Source: Asaia bogorensis
GTDB taxonomy: Bacteria > Pseudomonadota > Alphaproteobacteria > Acetobacterales > Acetobacteraceae
Length of the DNA stretch: 64,000 bases
Direction: 5' to 3'
NCBI RefSeq assembly: GCF_900465345.1
Contig: NZ_UEGO01000031.1
Span: 238,205-302,204, forward strand
The position numbers were made by a program, and so were the translations under genes. Below, piece after piece: positions 44,579 to 53,448 of this stretch. Below the pieces are notes generated by a model. The model had not been told where the DNA came from. It saw nothing but the letters and a program-made list of their open reading frames with translations, and made no database searches. Positions within the stretch are counted from its first letter, which is position 1. The number at the start of each line of letters is the position of its first letter.

Positions 44579-46699
44579 TTACTTGCGGGCAGCCTGCTCG
44601 CGGGCCGCGTCGTAAACCTTCTCCGGCGTGAAGCCGAACTTGGTGAGAAGGCTCTTGAGCGGTGCTGAGGCGCCGAAGCTGTTCATCGCGATGATCGAAC
44701 CGCCGATACCGGTGTAACGATCCCACCCGAAAGCGGCAGCCTGTTCAACGGCCACACGTCCCTTGACGTCCGGCGGCAGCACACTGTCCTTGTAGGCCTG
44801 GTCCTGCTCCTCGAAGAGGTCGAAGGACGGGAAGGAAACGACGCGGGCCTTGATGCCTTCTGCCGTCAGCTTCTCATAGGCATCAACCACCAGCGAGACT
44901 TCCGAGCCCGATGCCATCAGGATGACATCCGGCTTGCCTTCACAGCTTGCCAGGACATAAGCGCCCTTTGCCACGCCAGCGGCGGAAGCATATTTGCTGC
45001 GATCCAGCGTCGGCAGGTTCTGGCGGCTCAGAACGAGCACGGCAGGCTTGTGCGTCTGCGGGATCAGGGTGCGCCATGCTTCAGACACTTCGTTGGCGTC
45101 GCCGGGACGAATGGTCATGATACCGGGTGTGGCGCGCAGCTGGGCCAGCTGCTCGATCGGCTGATGTGTCGGACCGTCTTCACCAACACCGATGGAGTCA
45201 TGGGTGAAGATGTAGATGACCGGCAGCTCCATAAGAGCCGACAGACGGATCGGGGCCTTCATGTAATCCGAGAAGATCAGGAAGCCCGAACCGTAGGTGC
45301 GCAGGCCAGCCAGCGCCATACCGTTGCAGATCGACCCCATGGCGTGTTCGCGAATGCCGAAATGGACATTGCGGCCGCCATAAGTACCACCCCACTGCGG
45401 CGGCTGGAACGAACCAGCGCCCTCGAAGGTCAGGTTCGTCTTGGTCGAGGGCGAAAGGTCAGCCGAACCACCGATCATCCAGGGGATGTTCTTGGCGACG
45501 GCGTTGATCAGCTTGCCCGAGCTGGCGCGCGAGGCAACACCCTTCGCGTCGGCTTCCCAAACCGGAATATCCTTGTCCCAGCCTTCCGGCAGACGACGCT
45601 CGAAGATCGCGCGCAGCTCGGCGGCTTCCTTCGGATATTCGCTGGTGTAGCGATCGAACAGCGCATGCCATTCCGCACGTGCCTTGGCACCGCGCTTGCC
45701 AAGACCTTCCTGGAAATGCTCCAGAACGCCTTCCGGCACATGGAAAGCATCGGTCCAGGGCCAGTGATAGGCCTTCTTGGCACCAGCGATTTCTTCTTCG
45801 CCAAGCGGCTCGCCATGGGCAGAGGCCGTACCGGCCTTCTTGGGCGCACCGAAACCGATCACCGTGTGCATCACGATGAGGCTCGGACGATCCTTGACCG
45901 AACGGGCTTCCTCAAGAGCCTTGCTGACAGCAGCGATGTCATTGACATCATTGACCGTCACCACGTGCCACTTATAGGCGCGGAAACGCTCAGCCACGTT
46001 TTCCGTGAAGGCGAGATCGGTCGAACCTTCGATCGAAATCTGGTTGGAGTCATACAGCCAGATCAGGTTGCCCAGACCCAGGTGACCCGCCATCGAAGCT
46101 GCTTCGGACGAAACGCCTTCCATCATGTCGCCGTCGCCACAGAACACATAGGTGTGGTAGTCGAACAGATCGAAGCCGGGGCGGTTGTAATGGGCAGCGA
46201 GATACTTCTCAGCCATTGCCATACCGACGGAGTTGCCACAGCCCTGACCCAGCGGGCCGGTGGTGGTCTCGACGCCGGAGGTGTGGCGGAATTCCGGATG
46301 ACCAGGGGTCTTGGAATTCAGCTGACGGAACTGCTTGAGATCTTCGAGGGTCAGCGACGGGCTGTCGAGAACCTTGTCCTTCACCACATCGCGGATGCCG
46401 GTCAGGTAGATCGTCGAATACAGCAGCATCGACGCATGACCGACGGACAGCACGAAACGGTCGCGGCCAGGCCACAGCGGATCAGCAGGATCGTATTTCA
46501 GGTCATTCTGCCAGAGGGTGTACATGACAGGAGCCAGCGCCATGGCCGTTCCCGGATGGCCTGAGTCGGCCTTTTCCACACCATCCATCGACAGGGTGCG
46601 GATGGTGTTGATGCTCAGCTGCGCGATGTCAGAGACACTGGCGCCGGCCGCTCCACCGGTTTCCGCGCCGAACGCGGACGGGTTGCTACAAGAACGCAT
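44579..46699 (-). CDS. tkt: Transketolase
   Basis: Thiamine-diphosphate enzyme moving two-carbon units between pentose and other sugar phosphates. 706 residues. N-terminal ADSGHPGTAMALAP, TTTGPLGQG, and the diphosphate motif CGDGDMMEGVSSEAAS to NLIWLYDSNQ are intact; HFGIREHAMGSICNG holds the catalytic Glu; the C-terminal domain ends SFGASAPLKSLLTKFGFTPE. GGAGG lies 10 bases before ATG 46699, with a TTG three bases earlier as an alternative start. It heads the carbon-metabolism island and is preceded by a 1.4-kb gene-free region. Confidence 0.96.
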   Translation of the reverse strand: MRSCSNPSAFGAETGGAAGASVSDIAQLSINTIRTLSMDGVEKADSGHPGTAMALAPVMYTLWQNDLKYDPADPLWPGRDRFVLSVGHASMLLYSTIYLTGIRDVVKDKVLDSPSLTLEDLKQFRQLNSKTPGHPEFRHTSGVETTTGPLGQGCGNSVGMAMAEKYLAAHYNRPGFDLFDYHTYVFCGDGDMMEGVSSEAASMAGHLGLGNLIWLYDSNQISIEGSTDLAFTENVAERFRAYKWHVVTVNDVNDIAAVSKALEEARSVKDRPSLIVMHTVIGFGAPKKAGTASAHGEPLGEEEIAGAKKAYHWPWTDAFHVPEGVLEHFQEGLGKRGAKARAEWHALFDRYTSEYPKEAAELRAIFERRLPEGWDKDIPVWEADAKGVASRASSGKLINAVAKNIPWMIGGSADLSPSTKTNLTFEGAGSFQPPQWGGTYGGRNVHFGIREHAMGSICNGMALAGLRTYGSGFLIFSDYMKAPIRLSALMELPVIYIFTHDSIGVGEDGPTHQPIEQLAQLRATPGIMTIRPGDANEVSEAWRTLIPQTHKPAVLVLSRQNLPTLDRSKYASAAGVAKGAYVLASCEGKPDVILMASGSEVSLVVDAYEKLTAEGIKARVVSFPSFDLFEEQDQAYKDSVLPPDVKGRVAVEQAAAFGWDRYTGIGGSIIAMNSFGASAPLKSLLTKFGFTPEKVYDAAREQAARK

Positions 46700-48142
46700 C
46701 AAAAATCGACCTCCGAATTAACTCTCTGCGATGGAAAACCATCAGCCGGACAGACACCAATGTTCAAGACCGGTTTGCTGTCCGAGACAACCCCATCGGG
46801 GATCCTTTTCGTATCGGCGACCATGCAGAGTCAGCGACCACCCTCACCTTGCACGGCGCACCGTGGGGAGGCGGTTTCCAAACACCCTGACCATACGCCC
46901 TGGTCAGCGCGATGTTCCGCTGGACTGCACATATTGCCTCAAATTCCCGACAGCATTGAAACCAGACTGAAGCCTACCGGCCAGGCAATACATTGCGTTG
47001 CGCATAAAACGCCCATTGCCCACATTGTGCTAGAGCCAAAACCATCACGACTGCTCGACTACACGAAAATTTGCAGGATTTGTCGCGCAACGGTCTCAAC
47101 TGGGGTCGCACTCGAGTAGATGGAGTTGCTGTGAACCCGCCTCTTATCGCTTTTCCCCGCCCGACGGCCCGTCCGGGGCATGTCGGTAGTCCGCCGGGAT
47201 TGTCACACGATCTTCATATTGAGTGATACAATAAGCGGTGAAATCAAGACGGAGCGGCTCACGAACCTGACGCCCATCTGTCTCGCTTGCCTCGCAGAGG
47301 GCACTGCCGGCCGGGCTACCGTGAAACCCCATGCTTCGCACACAGTTCGTTCTGCCCTGAGGTAACCGGATAGTAGGCGCTTTGACTGACTGCCTCGGCT
47401 TGCCTCTCGCGCCGCCAGCCCCTTCAACGTTTCGCCCCGACGCGCACTTGGTTGGAGAACTCCCCATCATCCATTTCCCGCAAACGCGAATTCCAGCCAG
47501 ACCACCTTCTTGTGACGATCAACATGCATAGCGCCGGGAAAGTGCCAGTCCATTCACGCGTTTACGGGTCGGGGGCATCATCAGGGCAAAGGAATAATAA
47601 GGCGTTGCGATCCTCGCTCCCGTGATGGCGCCCCCTTGGGCGCACCCTGCGTCAGCAGGGTCATGCACCAAGGTGTTCGTCTACCCTCTGAAGCGCCCGG
47701 TCGCCCGGTATAGATACCGCCTGCTTCTGCTCCTGGAACGATGATGGTCAACGGCTCGAGGCGCTTTATCTCGGGCTGCCTCGCATCGACACCCGATGAC
47801 CTTTGAGACGCTCCGTACGACCTCCAGATGGCTCTAGAGCAGACAACAACCATCAGCTATGGAGCGACGGCAAGACATAAGCGAGCCCACCATTGGCAAC
47901 GGTTCATCTGATGGATAGCAGCCCTTAGCCCCCTGCCCATCGGCCGACCCAAACAGGCTCGCTGCGTTGTCCGACTTCCTCGCAAGGCGCGCAACGGGCG
48001 CAATGTCTAAGGACGAGTCACCATAGGACACGAGCCATCTAAATCTACAGGGCTTCTTTCGGATCGACCGGGGCTCGGCTATGATTTCCCTCCGCGATCC
48101 CTGTGACCGCGCCAGTTCAGGAATGAGAGTCTCCACCCCACG
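46700..48142. other. 1.4-kb stretch without a convincing gene; clustered hairpins near 47.63-47.72 kb
   Basis: No reading frame here shows family similarity plus a ribosome binding site. Frames at 46760-47119, 47144-47470 and 47581-47853 have codon use and composition unlike the neighbours. Two adjacent stems (GCGCCC/GGGCGC at 47628-47643 and CCCTGC/GCAGGG at 47645-47660) are followed by the palindrome CGGTATAGATACCG (47706-47719). It should hold the tkt promoter at its left end. A structured RNA or a decayed gene are both possible; tmRNA, RNase P RNA and SRP RNA signatures were looked for and not seen. Confidence 0.5.
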
Positions 48143-48658
48143 ATGACCGAGATGATGCCGGCAGGCAGTTTTTCGCCAGAACAGATCACCGCGCTTTTCA
48201 TCGATGCCGCCCGCGTGGACGACACCGACATGCTGACGCAATTTCTCGATGCAGGCATGGCCGTCGATGCACAGGACAGCCGCGGCTACACGGCTTTGAT
48301 CGTAGCGGCCTATAATGGCGTCCTGCCCGCGACGGCGCTGCTTCTCGAACGCGGCGCCAACCCTGACATGCAGGATGCAAAAGGTGCGACAGCCCTGTCG
48401 GGGGTCGCCTTCAAGGGGCATCTTGCCGTGGCCGAACTGCTCGTCAGCGCAGGCGCCAGTCTCGATATACCCAGCCATCTGGGCCGCACGCCGCTCATGT
48501 TTGCCGTCATGTTCGGTCGTCAGGATATGGTGCGGTTTCTGCTCTCGAAGGGCGCCAATCCCGCCCATCGTGATGCAGAAGGCCTGTCTGTGCTCGATAT
48601 CGCGGAATCGCATGGCCAGAGCCATCTTTTCACCTCAAGCGAAGCGGATTTCTCATGA
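48143..48658 (+). CDS. Ankyrin-repeat protein
   Basis: 171 residues with four ankyrin repeats: RGYTALIVAAYNGVLPATA, KGATALSGVAFKGHLAVAE, LGRTPLMFAVMFGRQDMVR and a shorter N-terminal repeat. No signal peptide, so cytosolic; a protein-binding scaffold whose partner is unknown. Its stop overlaps the hisC start (ATGA), so it is translated with hisC. Shine-Dalgarno is weak, and the exact ATG among three early ones is uncertain. Confidence 0.88.
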   Translation: MTEMMPAGSFSPEQITALFIDAARVDDTDMLTQFLDAGMAVDAQDSRGYTALIVAAYNGVLPATALLLERGANPDMQDAKGATALSGVAFKGHLAVAELLVSAGASLDIPSHLGRTPLMFAVMFGRQDMVRFLLSKGANPAHRDAEGLSVLDIAESHGQSHLFTSSEADFS

Positions 48659-49722
48659 GCCGGTTCTGGAACCCGCTGGTTGCGGATCTGCACCCCTATA
48701 TCCCGGGCGAGCAGCCGCATTTTACTGATATCCTGAAGCTCAACACCAATGAGCTTCCCTATGGACCGAGCCCGGCTGCGCTGAGCGTTATGCAGGAAGG
48801 CTGCAACGATAGCCTGCGGCTTTATCCGGACCCAACAGCCCGTGATCTGCGCCAGACCATCGCGTCGGTCTATGACACGGTGCCGGAACGCGTTTTTGTC
48901 GGTAACGGGTCTGACGAAGTGCTGGCCCATGCCTTCCGGGCGCTGGTCGCACCGGAAGCGCCCATGCTTTTTGCCGATGTGAGTTATGGGTTCTATCCCG
49001 TCTATTGCGGCCTGTTCGGTCAGCCCTATCAGGAAATACCGCTTAACAAGCGCTTCGAGATCGACATCGAGGATTATGCCATCCCGTGCGGCGGAATCGC
49101 GATTGCCAATCCTAACGCCAATACCGGGCACGCCCTGTCACTCGAGGCGATCTCACGCCTTGCGACGCTGCAGCCTGACCGCACGATCATCATCGACGAA
49201 GCCTATGTCGATTTTGGCGCCGAGTCTGCTGTGTCCCTCACCCGGGAGCATGACAATCTGCTGGTTGTGCAAACTCTTTCGAAGTCGCGTGCTCTCGCGG
49301 GGCTGCGGGTTGGCTATGCCATAGGCCACCCCGACCTGATTGAGGGACTGATCCGGGTCAAGGACAGCTTCAATTCCTATCCGCTCAGCCGCCTTGCCCA
49401 GGCCGGGGCCTCTGCCGCCATTGCCGATACGGCCTGGCTGGCCTCGACCACCGGGAGGGTTATGGCGAGCCGCGACAGGTTTGTGCAGGCCATGAGCGGG
49501 TTGGGCTTTGACATTCTGCCCTCCTGTGCCAATTTCGTTCTGGTGCACCATCCCGCGCACAAGGCTGGCGATCTGCTGGCCGGGCTTCGGGAGCGCCACA
49601 TCATCGTCCGGCAGCTGAGTGCCCCCCGCATACGCGACTGGCTTCGCATCACGATCGGCACGGATGATGAGATGAGCCGCCTGATCGAGGCGCTTGCTTC
49701 AATGGGTCTGACCGCGCGCTGA
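48655..49722 (+). CDS. hisC: Histidinol-phosphate aminotransferase-like enzyme
   Basis: Pyridoxal phosphate enzyme of fold type I, 355 residues, the HisC size. The cofactor Lys is in TLSKSRALAGLRVGYA; the substrate-side LNTNELPYGPSPAAL and ANPNANTGHALS regions and the IIIDEAYVDF motif are clear. In histidine synthesis it transaminates imidazole-acetol phosphate. No other his gene is near, and many alphaproteobacteria carry several HisC-like copies, some acting on aromatic amino acids, so the substrate is probable rather than proven. Translationally coupled to the ankyrin gene. Confidence 0.87.
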   Translation: MSRFWNPLVADLHPYIPGEQPHFTDILKLNTNELPYGPSPAALSVMQEGCNDSLRLYPDPTARDLRQTIASVYDTVPERVFVGNGSDEVLAHAFRALVAPEAPMLFADVSYGFYPVYCGLFGQPYQEIPLNKRFEIDIEDYAIPCGGIAIANPNANTGHALSLEAISRLATLQPDRTIIIDEAYVDFGAESAVSLTREHDNLLVVQTLSKSRALAGLRVGYAIGHPDLIEGLIRVKDSFNSYPLSRLAQAGASAAIADTAWLASTTGRVMASRDRFVQAMSGLGFDILPSCANFVLVHHPAHKAGDLLAGLRERHIIVRQLSAPRIRDWLRITIGTDDEMSRLIEALASMGLTAR

Positions 49723-49846
49723 GTGTCAGCGCAGTCACCCTTCTGACCTTCACATGACGGGGCTGGCCCGGCGCGATGAGTCGTCGGTCTGGTTCCATGC
49801 CGAAAAACGAGTCCCGGGCTGACCGGGCAGATAAAGAGATTTCACG

Positions 49847-50131
49847 ATGCGTTCGTACACAGGACAGCTCTCAGACAATCAACCCATCCGGCGCAATCTG
49901 GCCGAGAAGCAGAAGCAACTGCGTGACCTCAAGGAAACGCTCGCCACAATGAAGCCGCATACATCGCCTTCGCTGAAGGAAAGTGTGCAACGTCGTATCC
50001 GCGAGCTCGAGGTCGAGATCCGTACCGCGCCACGCAATGACAAACCCGCGACGCAGGACAAGACGCAGCGCAACGAACGCCAGCGTCGTGCGCCGCGTCG
50101 CGCCCATCATGCCGAGACATTTGGCGAGTAA
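49847..50131 (+). CDS. Small basic coiled-coil protein, unknown
   Basis: 94 residues, basic, with a probable coiled coil at about 16-60 (RNLAEKQKQLRDLKETLA then SLKESVQRRIRELEVEI) and a basic tail (ERQRRAPRRAHHAE). Codon use matches genuine genes in the window. AAGAGA lies a few bases before the ATG. No named family recognised. It stands 124 bases after hisC, with a GC-rich stem (CCCGG/CCGGG) in the gap. Confidence 0.6.
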   Translation: MRSYTGQLSDNQPIRRNLAEKQKQLRDLKETLATMKPHTSPSLKESVQRRIRELEVEIRTAPRNDKPATQDKTQRNERQRRAPRRAHHAETFGE

Positions 50132-50218
50132 TCTCGTTCGATCAGGAGCCCCTCACCTCAAGTGAGCAGGGCGTTGCCCCCGGAGTCGAACAAAGGCTCG
50201 CCCCGCAGGAGAAACGTG

Positions 50219-51460
50219 ATGTCTGAAGCCACCCTCCCATTCACCGAGCGTCTCGACAGACTCGGCGAAGTTGCCGTTCGTATCGGGCTGAATCTTCAGC
50301 CCGGCCAGGAGCTGGTGATTTCCGCGCCGCTGGAGGCCGTCTCGCTGGTGCGCCGCATCACCGAGCACGCCTATCGCGCCGGCGCGAGCCTCGTCACCAC
50401 GCAATATGCCGATGATGAGGCAACGCTGGCACGCTATCGCTTTGCCTCCGATGAGAGCCTCGACAAGAGCGCCCAGTGGATGGCGGATGGCATAGCACGG
50501 GCTTACCGGGAAGGTGCTGCGCGCCTGGCCATTACCGGCAGTAACCCGACCCTGCTCAACGGGCAGGATCCGGCCCGTGTGTCGCGCGCAAGCCGCGCTG
50601 CATCGCGTGCCAGCCGTGAGGCCATGGAGATCATCACGCGCTTTGACACCAACTGGACGATTGTTGCCTATGCAACAGCGAGTTGGGCGGCGCAGGTCTT
50701 TCCCGATCTGCCGACGCAAGAAGCGCAGGACCGACTCTGGAACGCCATATTTGCCTCGTCCCGACTGGATGCGGCTGATCCTGTCATTGCCTGGAAGCAG
50801 CATAATGCAACCCTGCATGCCAAGGCGGCGATGCTGAATGAGCGCCGCTTTCATGCCCTGCACTTCACCGGCCCCGGCACGGATCTGACTGTGGGTCTTG
50901 CGGATGGTCATGCCTGGGCGGGCGGTGCCGAGCGCACGACAAACGGGATTGAGTGCAACCCGAATATCCCGACCGAAGAAGTCTTTACAACGCCTCACAG
51001 CCATCGGGTGAGCGGACACGTTTCAAGCACCAAGCCGCTCTTCCACCAAGGCACGCTGATCGACGAAATCCGCGTGAGCTTTGCTGAGGGGCGTATCATC
51101 GAGGCCCATGCTGGCAAGGGAGAAGATGCGCTGCGCCGGATTCTGGAAACAGATGAAGGTGCCGCCCGTCTTGGCGAAGTGGCTCTGGTGCCTCATGCCT
51201 CGCCCATCTCGGACACCGGCATCCTGTTTCGTAACACGCTGTTCGATGAAAATGCCTCGAGCCATATTGCGCTTGGTCAGGCCTACACCAAATGCCTGTT
51301 CGACACTGAAGGGGCCTCGGCTGAAATGCTCGCTGCCCGCGGTGCCAATACAAGCATGATCCATATCGACTGGATGATCGGCTCGGACAAGATCGACCTC
51401 GATGGTCTGGCTGAGGATGGCACGGCGACACCGCTGATGCGCAAGGGGGCGTGGGTATGA
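50219..51460 (+). CDS. M29-family aminopeptidase (AmpS/PepS-like)
   Basis: Metalloaminopeptidase, 413 residues. Family hallmarks: VRIGLNLQPGQELVISAP at the N-terminus, NIPTEEVFTTPH with the metal-binding Glu, and HIALGQAYTKCL plus HIDWMIGSDKIDLDG near the C-terminus. It removes N-terminal residues from peptides in the cytosol. The ATG at 50219 follows CAGGAGA. Its stop overlaps the start of the next gene (ATGA). Confidence 0.93.
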   Translation: MSEATLPFTERLDRLGEVAVRIGLNLQPGQELVISAPLEAVSLVRRITEHAYRAGASLVTTQYADDEATLARYRFASDESLDKSAQWMADGIARAYREGAARLAITGSNPTLLNGQDPARVSRASRAASRASREAMEIITRFDTNWTIVAYATASWAAQVFPDLPTQEAQDRLWNAIFASSRLDAADPVIAWKQHNATLHAKAAMLNERRFHALHFTGPGTDLTVGLADGHAWAGGAERTTNGIECNPNIPTEEVFTTPHSHRVSGHVSSTKPLFHQGTLIDEIRVSFAEGRIIEAHAGKGEDALRRILETDEGAARLGEVALVPHASPISDTGILFRNTLFDENASSHIALGQAYTKCLFDTEGASAEMLAARGANTSMIHIDWMIGSDKIDLDGLAEDGTATPLMRKGAWV

Positions 51461-51996
51461 TGAAAATGCACCTGACAAAACTCGCCGCGCTAGGCTTCGT
51501 GCTTAGCGCCTCACCTTCTCTGCTTGCAACAAACGCCTTGGCGCAGAACGCGCCCTCTGTTGCGCAGAGCCAGCAGAGCATCCCGCCCGAAATGAGGCAG
51601 GATATCGAGGCAGGGCTGGGTTATCCCCTGCCTGCCGACTTCATGCCGCGTGCAGCCCAGACCGTGCAGGCGCTCCAGGCGGCCAATATCCGACCGCCCA
51701 ATTCCACCCAGATGTCGTTGCGCGCGACGATCGCCCATATGCAATCCATCCCGGGTCTGCCTGCCATCCTGAGCACTCACGGTTTCACCCCCGAGAGTTT
51801 TGTGATGGGTATGACGGCCTTTGGCATGACCGTAGCGGCAACCAATGGCCAGCCCCTGCCCGCTGGACTGCCAGCACCCAACCCCGCAAATATTGCTCTG
51901 TTCCACGCCCATCCCGATCAGGTCACCGCGCTCATGCAGGCCATGGGTGCCCCCCCCGGTCAGGCCGACAGCCAGGCGCCAGGTCAGGCCAACTGA
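51457..51996 (+). CDS. Exported protein of unknown function
   Basis: 179 residues with a clear signal peptide (basic MMKMHLTKLAAL, hydrophobic core LGFVLSASPSLL, cut near NALAQN). The mature part is Met/Pro/Ala-rich with repeated HAHPDQVTALMQAMG-type segments. No named domain recognised. It is coupled to the M29 aminopeptidase by an ATGA overlap, but the export signal puts it in the periplasm, apart from the peptidase. Confidence 0.7.
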   Translation: MMKMHLTKLAALGFVLSASPSLLATNALAQNAPSVAQSQQSIPPEMRQDIEAGLGYPLPADFMPRAAQTVQALQAANIRPPNSTQMSLRATIAHMQSIPGLPAILSTHGFTPESFVMGMTAFGMTVAATNGQPLPAGLPAPNPANIALFHAHPDQVTALMQAMGAPPGQADSQAPGQAN

Positions 51997-52075
51997 ACAG
52001 ACGTGTTGAGTACGCAGCAAGGCATCGCACTCAACACGTTACCCTGCTGATCCACTGCACCAGAGCGACAATGTC

Positions 52076-52483
52076 ATGAAGGAATTTGCACTCGATCCGG
52101 CGACATTGCCGGAGGCCGATATTCTCGGCCATGCACAGGCAGGACGCCTCCTGCGTGCCGAACGAACAACCCCGCCAAACGGCGTGCCAGCCTTTATTAC
52201 ATGCGAAGACTGGAAGACGATGGCCGCCCGTTTTGGCACAGCTGCCGAAAAAGATATCGACCTCTTCCAGGCTCTCGAAAAGGCTGTGCAACGCCTTCTC
52301 GGCCATGCGGCCGAAACCCTGGCAAAACGCGAAGCCGGTGTGATCAGCGCCACGCTCAGCGCACAGACTGATCTGTTTGATGAGGACGGTCCTACTTATC
52401 TGTCGTTTCTTCGCGATTCGACACACCCCGTTGCCTGTGTGGTGATCGGCACGAGCCCCTGGGCAGACACTGGCCTTTCATAA
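52076..52483 (+). CDS. Hypothetical cytosolic protein
   Basis: 135 residues, soluble, no signal peptide or membrane span. Codon use is like genuine genes. The Shine-Dalgarno is weak. Compact alpha/beta composition with a conserved-looking EDWKTMAARFGTAAEKDIDLF core. No family recognised. It is 80 bases from the exported protein gene. Confidence 0.6.
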   Translation: MKEFALDPATLPEADILGHAQAGRLLRAERTTPPNGVPAFITCEDWKTMAARFGTAAEKDIDLFQALEKAVQRLLGHAAETLAKREAGVISATLSAQTDLFDEDGPTYLSFLRDSTHPVACVVIGTSPWADTGLS

Positions 52484-52576
52484 GCCGGACGCCATGACGC
52501 CTCACCAACGCCATGGCACCGAAAACTGACAGAAACCTGACCGATCCAACGCGTGTGTGACCCTCTCTGGCAGCCT

Positions 52577-52942
52577 TCACAGCTCTCTGTGGGTCTTATC
52601 CAGAGGTGTCTCCCCGCCTTGATTCGTCTCTTCAGGCTCGCAGGTAGCAGGCACTTCCTCGGTGGAGAATGATCGCGTGACTGCCATCTTCGCCTGTATA
52701 TAAGCCTGATACGCTACGGCGACATCTATCGCGACCTCACGTTCGGCCAGCCTGGCCCGATCGATTGCCGCCCGGGCTTCAGGAAGCCAGTTCACGAATC
52801 CCTCTACCGCACTGTCCTCATCATCGGATGCCAACACGTTACGCTCGGCATTCACAATGACAGCTTCTGCATTGCGACGATCCCGCCTGACCCCGGTCTC
52901 TCGGCGGAGAACCGCTGTCAACGCCTGAGCACGATCCATCAT
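52577..52942 (-). CDS. Hypothetical helical protein
   Basis: 121 residues, mostly helical and acidic at the C-terminus. ATG 52942 is chosen because AGAGGTGG lies six bases before it; a GTG 51 bases upstream is an unlikely alternative. No family recognised. It is convergent with the 52076-52483 gene. Confidence 0.6.
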   Translation of the reverse strand: MMDRAQALTAVLRRETGVRRDRRNAEAVIVNAERNVLASDDEDSAVEGFVNWLPEARAAIDRARLAEREVAIDVAVAYQAYIQAKMAVTRSFSTEEVPATCEPEETNQGGETPLDKTHREL

Positions 52943-53448
52943 CTCGTGCCACCTCTGGAGCCGGCTGCTTTTTCGTATCTGCACAGTACTCACTTTTCAT
53001 TGCGGGCCTGTAGGCGCTTACGATCGCTTCAATTCTCTGACCGAAACATTCGCAGCGTCGCTCGCGTGCGACAAATACGAGCGAATCATGCGGTCAGAAA
53101 TCTGCAGATTCTCAAAAGAGAGAAGCGTGCTGACTAAGGAATACAACCTGTACGCGCATTCTTTCGATTGCCGAACGCGAGGAAAGACAATCTCAAGTCA
53201 TAGCTCGTTAACCGTCGTTAAATAGGCATATGTTAGTGTTTTAAAAATGTTCTTGGGGTTGAAAGAACCCCATATTTGTCCGAAAAATCAGGAAAAACAG
53301 AAATTAGTCTTTCAAAGAAACTGTAAGATTAATCCGTTAAAGACTCGTTACCATTAGGAAGAAATGTTTCAGACGCGAGAAAGTATTTTTCTTGCCGACA
53401 GCAACCTTAGGTAGTAATTAGCCATCATCAACCCTGGAGACTGACGAG
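52943..53448. promoter_or_regulatory. AT-rich upstream region of the CtrA-like gene
   Basis: About 500 bases with no gene. The part from 53200 to 53400 is clearly AT-rich against the GC-rich surroundings. It has TTAA-N6-TTAA at 53209-53222 (one base short of the CtrA N7 spacing), TTAA-N7-TTACC at 53337-53352 with the GANTC site GACTC (53342-53346) inside it, and a GGGGTT/AACCCC stem at 53255-53271. This looks like a CtrA/CcrM-regulated promoter by analogy with Caulobacter ctrA. Confidence 0.55.

Noticed and set aside
45050..46564. A 504-residue open frame antisense to tkt
   Set aside because: Same reason: shadow of a conserved gene with biased codons.
46760..47119. A 119-residue plus-strand frame in the gene-poor region
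   Set aside because: Codon use is scattered and unlike the neighbours, no ribosome binding site; kept only as part of the gap description.
47581..47853. tmRNA, RNase P RNA or SRP RNA in the gap
   Set aside because: None of the conserved sequence marks of these RNAs could be found on either strand.
47834..48625. A 263-residue minus-strand frame across the ankyrin gene
   Set aside because: The plus strand shows clear ankyrin repeats; antisense frame lacks any motif.
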